25,571 nt of DNA from NCBI GenBank assembly GCA_900547615.1, contig URHH01000030.1, forward strand, positions 1 to 25,571. The letters are read 5' to 3'. The DNA is from an uncultured Blautia sp. GTDB taxonomy: Bacteria > Bacillota > Clostridia > Lachnospirales > Lachnospiraceae. Positions 22,571 to 25,571 of this stretch are shown here, one piece after another. The notes below the pieces were generated by a model. The model did no database searches. It was not told the origin of the DNA and was given only the letters and a program-made list of their open reading frames with translations. The position numbers and the translations under genes were made by a program. Numbering within the stretch: the first letter of the stretch is position 1; every line of letters starts with the position of its first letter.

Positions 22571-23335
22571 ATGGAGAATATACGTGTATGTGATGTGGAG
22601 AAATATTACGGAAACAGTACGAACATTACAAAGGCAGTGGACCGTGTAAGCTTTCAGGTGGAACAGGGAGAATTTGTAGGGATCATGGGGCCTTCCGGTT
22701 CCGGAAAAACCACGATTTTAAATATGCTGGCAACTATTGACCGTGTGACTGCGGGACATATTTATTATGGAAAAACGGATATTACAGAGCTTTCAGAGGA
22801 CGGACTTTCTGAATTTCGAAAAAAGAATCTTGGATTTGTTTTTCAGGAATATAATCTTCTGGATACGCTGACTCTGGAAGAAAATATGATACTTGCTTTG
22901 ACTTTGCAGGGAGAAAAAAGGAAAAATATACAGGAAAAATGCAAAAAAATGATGCGTCTTCTTGACATTGAAGAGATAAAAGACAAGTTTCCATATCAGG
23001 TGTCAGGAGGACAGAAACAGAGATGCGCATGCGGGAGGGCAATGATCAATAATCCCAAACTTCTTCTTGCAGACGAGCCCACCGGAGCGCTGGATTCACA
23101 TTCCTCGCAGGTGCTTCTTGAGACATTTACAAAGCTGAACCAAAGTATGGGAGCAACGATCCTTATGGTAACACACGATGCTTTTTCCGCCAGCTATTGC
23201 AGCAGGATTCTGTTTTTAAAGGACGGAAAAATTTTTCATGAGCTTGTGCGGGGAGAAAAGGAAAGAAAAGTATTTTTGCAGGAAATTCTGGATGTGCTCT
23301 CTCTGACAGGAGGTGAGATGGCAGATGTTAGGTAA
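22571..23335 (+). CDS. BceA-like ABC transporter ATP-binding protein
   Basis: The 254-residue ATPase shows Walker A GPSGSGKT (40-47), the Q-loop FQEYNLLD, the ABC signature VSGGQ (144-148) and Walker B LLLADEPTG (164-172), followed by the H-loop VTHD. It belongs to the MacB/BceA class by the DGLSEFRKKNLGFVFQ segment. AGGAGG precedes the ATG. A weak -10 (TAAAAT at 22521-22526) with no clear -35 suggests an activated promoter. It energises the FtsX-type permease of the next gene, whose start overlaps this gene's end by 11 bases. Confidence 0.94.
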   Translation: MENIRVCDVEKYYGNSTNITKAVDRVSFQVEQGEFVGIMGPSGSGKTTILNMLATIDRVTAGHIYYGKTDITELSEDGLSEFRKKNLGFVFQEYNLLDTLTLEENMILALTLQGEKRKNIQEKCKKMMRLLDIEEIKDKFPYQVSGGQKQRCACGRAMINNPKLLLADEPTGALDSHSSQVLLETFTKLNQSMGATILMVTHDAFSASYCSRILFLKDGKIFHELVRGEKERKVFLQEILDVLSLTGGEMADVR

Positions 23336-25415
23336 ACTGGCTTATCGGAACATGAAACGTTCTGCAAAAGATTATCTTATATATATTCTCACCATGACAG
23401 TCGTTTCGGCTCTCATGTATGCGTTTAACAGCCTGATTTTTCAAAATGAATTTACGGGAATGATGGAAGAAGATGAGATCATGCCGATGATGATCGGTCT
23501 TGCCACTTTTTTTATTGTGCTTATTATGGCATGGCTGATCCACTATATGGTTCGCTTTATGATGGAAAAAAGAGGCAGCGAATTTGGGATTTATATGCTT
23601 CTCGGAATGAAAAAAAGAACTATCGCAAGGCTGTATGTAAGAGAAAATCTTCTTCTTGGAAGTGCGGCGCTTATTATCGGCTGCGGGCTTGGAATCCTTC
23701 TTTCACAGATTCTTATGTCCATTATGGCTTCTATGATATATACGGAATACACACCGCACATTACATTCAATAAATGGACGATCCTTATGACAGTGCTCTG
23801 TTATGGCGGCTGTTATTTTCTTGCGCTTTTCCGGTGTAAAAGACGGTTTCGGAAAATGAATATCCATGACCTTATGGAAAGCTCCAGGAAAAATGAGGAA
23901 ATAAAAGAGGGACATGAAGGAATCAAAAAGCTTCTTTTTCCCCTCTCTGTTCTTTTTATACTTTTGTTCTGGACGGTATTTACCCATCTGACTTCTACGG
24001 GAGAAATTATTCTTTTTATCATCGGGCTTGTTCTTACGATTTATCTTTTTTATATGGGATTGTCCGCCTGGATCACCTGTTATATCAGGAAAAAAGGAAA
24101 GGGGATTTACAGAGGGCAGAATCTCTTTCTTCTGCGGCAGTTTGCCTCAAAAATACGTACCATGCAGTTTACGATGGGAACGCTCACTGCCCTTTTTACT
24201 CTGGCTTTAATGGGAGCTTCCCTGGCTCTTATTTTCAGTGATTATGAGGATAAGATACTCCCCGTAAAATTTCCTTTTGATGTGCTGATAAACAGTACAG
24301 ATCCGGAAGATAATTTTGAAGATGAGAGAGAAATTCTTGAGAAATATGCAGATCCGAAAGAAATGTATACTTACCATATTTATACAGATGAAGACAATCA
24401 GGTAAATACTTGGATGCTGACAAATTTGGAGCAGTGGGGCGGTATGTATCGGGAAAAGGACGGCTCTCCGGATATGGAAAAGATACAGGATATGCTGAAA
24501 AATGACGGCACGTACTGTACTTACGATACGTATATGGGAATTACAGATTATAACTATTTAAGGGAAATGCTGGGATACGAACCGGTTTCTCTTGGCGAAA
24601 ATGAATATGCAGTGCAGATAAAAGACAGGCTGAAAGACGATGCGAAGAATATAGGAAAAGACCTTAAAATTCTGGATAAAGACAAAGAAAAGCTGCTTTC
24701 ATTTAGTGGAATTTATACGGACGCTTTTTCCCAGGACGGGCATAATGGCGGGGATTACCTTGTGATTGTTCCGGATCGGGTTCTTGAGAGGCTGACGCCC
24801 TATTATACAGTAATGGCAGCCGATCTCAAAGGAAAAGCCCCGGCCGATCTGCAGAAGAGACTTGAAAATCTTACGGAAGAAGAAAAGTGCGATTTCGCAG
24901 AACACTCAGAGTCTGTTTTGGAAGGAAACAGTTGTATCGGTTCTGATAATATGGTGGTGTATGCCGCTGTAAATCTTGTGCGTGATAACTGTATTCCGGA
25001 AGTAAAGGTTCTCCTTGCTTCCGTTATGCTGCCTATGTTTTATATTGGTCTTGTATTTGTCTGCGTGGCAGTGACGGTTCTTTCTGTACAGCAGTTAAGC
25101 GATTCCGCAAAATATAAATTCCGGTATGATGTACTTGGAAAAATGGGATTAAAACAGAAAGAAATCTGTAAAATTATCCGGATCCAGCTTGCTGCCTATT
25201 ATCTCTGTCCGGCTCTTCTTGCGATTGTGATAAGCGGAAAGATGATTCTTACTTTCAGTAATTTCTTTGTGCGGACAACAGGTGTTACCACTTCTTTTCC
25301 GGGGATATATTTTGGAAAAAGCATACTTCTTTTTATAGGGATTTACATTGTATATTACATTGTGACGTATGTAGTGTTTAAGAGGAATGTCTTTTTGAAA
25401 AAAAACGGGGCGTAA
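23325..25415 (+). CDS. BceB-like ABC transporter permease (FtsX family)
   Basis: The 696-residue permease has about ten membrane helices and a large extracellular domain (very roughly residues 310-560, rich in Asp, Glu and Tyr) between helices 7 and 8, the BceB layout for peptide-antibiotic sensing. FtsX-type segments are visible at EFGIYMLLGMKKRTIARLY near the N-terminus and DVLGKMGLKQKEICKI near the C-terminus. The ATG at 23325 is favoured, with AGGAGGTGA upstream (spacing of 11, a little long); an in-frame GTG at 23313 lies within that site. The extracellular domain sets which cell-wall-active peptide is recognised; this cannot be deduced here. Confidence 0.92.
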   Translation: MLGKLAYRNMKRSAKDYLIYILTMTVVSALMYAFNSLIFQNEFTGMMEEDEIMPMMIGLATFFIVLIMAWLIHYMVRFMMEKRGSEFGIYMLLGMKKRTIARLYVRENLLLGSAALIIGCGLGILLSQILMSIMASMIYTEYTPHITFNKWTILMTVLCYGGCYFLALFRCKRRFRKMNIHDLMESSRKNEEIKEGHEGIKKLLFPLSVLFILLFWTVFTHLTSTGEIILFIIGLVLTIYLFYMGLSAWITCYIRKKGKGIYRGQNLFLLRQFASKIRTMQFTMGTLTALFTLALMGASLALIFSDYEDKILPVKFPFDVLINSTDPEDNFEDEREILEKYADPKEMYTYHIYTDEDNQVNTWMLTNLEQWGGMYREKDGSPDMEKIQDMLKNDGTYCTYDTYMGITDYNYLREMLGYEPVSLGENEYAVQIKDRLKDDAKNIGKDLKILDKDKEKLLSFSGIYTDAFSQDGHNGGDYLVIVPDRVLERLTPYYTVMAADLKGKAPADLQKRLENLTEEEKCDFAEHSESVLEGNSCIGSDNMVVYAAVNLVRDNCIPEVKVLLASVMLPMFYIGLVFVCVAVTVLSVQQLSDSAKYKFRYDVLGKMGLKQKEICKIIRIQLAAYYLCPALLAIVISGKMILTFSNFFVRTTGVTTSFPGIYFGKSILLFIGIYIVYYIVTYVVFKRNVFLKKNGA

Positions 25416-25444
25416 ATGACGTATTATGGCAGTCTTTTCTCTCC

Positions 25445-25473
25445 TTGTACCCTCCTGCATAACATGATAAAAT
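25445..25473 (+). promoter_or_regulatory. Promoter downstream of the BceAB-like operon
   Basis: TTGTAC (25445-25450), a 17-bp spacer and TAAAAT (25468-25473) form a convincing promoter. Transcription would start near 25480 and run out of the window. No full terminator is seen between the permease stop and this promoter. Confidence 0.6.
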
Positions 25474-25502
25474 AGCAGTATCTTACAAAAGTGGTGAAAG
25501 AG

Positions 25503-25570
25503 ATGTTTTTTAATAGCTATAAATGAGCAAATTTGAAAAATTGCACAAAATTATCCTGCTAACTTCATAA
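25503..25570 (+). other. Two tiny overlapping reading frames at the window end
   Basis: Behind a plausible ribosome site (GGTGAAAGAG), an ATG at 25503 encodes 7 residues (MFFNSYK), and an overlapping ATGA at 25523 opens 15 residues (MSKFEKLHKIILLTS) ending at a TAA at 25568-25570. They could be leader peptides, an untranslated leader, or the degraded start of a gene. I do not call them genes. Confidence 0.2.
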
Positions 25571-25571
25571 A

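Overview
The window looks like chromosomal DNA of a Firmicute of class Clostridia, most likely a Lachnospiraceae-type gut anaerobe. This is an inference from strong GGAGG ribosome-binding sites, sigma-A type promoters, moderate to low G+C, a rhamnose mutarotase gene, a BceRS-BceAB type module and the protein sequence styles; no rRNA or other phylogenetic marker is present. I see no tRNA, rRNA, CRISPR array, transposase or phage gene, and no gene-free stretch longer than about 200 bases.

Layout. (1) 1-1496: end of an unidentified gene, a double hairpin, L-rhamnose mutarotase (rhaM) and a tightly coupled AraC-type regulator. (2) 1514-2191, minus strand: a small alarmone synthetase of RelQ type, sharing a bidirectional terminator with the AraC gene. 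Its promoter is back to back with that of the next operon. (3) 2321-4518: a histidine kinase with a KdpD-like DUF4118 membrane module plus an OmpR-type regulator. (4) 4522-7564: a promoter with four phased CTCACA repeats, a small TPR protein, a NhaD/CitMHS-like Na+/H+ antiporter and a cytidylate-kinase-like protein, closed by a strong terminator. (5) 7612-8031, minus strand: a DUF2871 membrane protein with an operator-like palindrome at its predicted transcription start. (6) 8226-17272: a complete Kdp high-affinity K+ uptake system: a 41-aa small membrane ORF, kdpF, kdpA, kdpB, kdpC, a kinase-less KdpD sensor protein, a separate DUF4118 histidine kinase, and kdpE. (7) 17277-19777: a LysR regulator divergent from aspartate ammonia-lyase (aspA). 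(8) 19788-20666: a Phd/RelE-type toxin-antitoxin pair bracketed by two near-identical hairpin repeats. (9) 20763-25415: a BceRS-like two-component system and a BceAB-like ABC transporter, the usual peptide-antibiotic sensing and detoxification module. (10) 25416-25571: a good promoter and only tiny reading frames before the window ends.

How they fit together. Regions 3-6 read as a cation-homeostasis island: two DUF4118 two-component systems, a sodium:proton antiporter and the Kdp K+ pump. The most unusual points are the duplicated DUF4118-GAF module that makes KdpD a two-protein sensor, a near-consensus c-di-AMP motif in its USP domain, phased direct repeats that look like response-regulator sites beside the first regulator gene, the small ORF before kdpF, and the hairpin-bracketed toxin-antitoxin cassette. 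Functions are assigned by recognising family motifs by eye; no database search was run.
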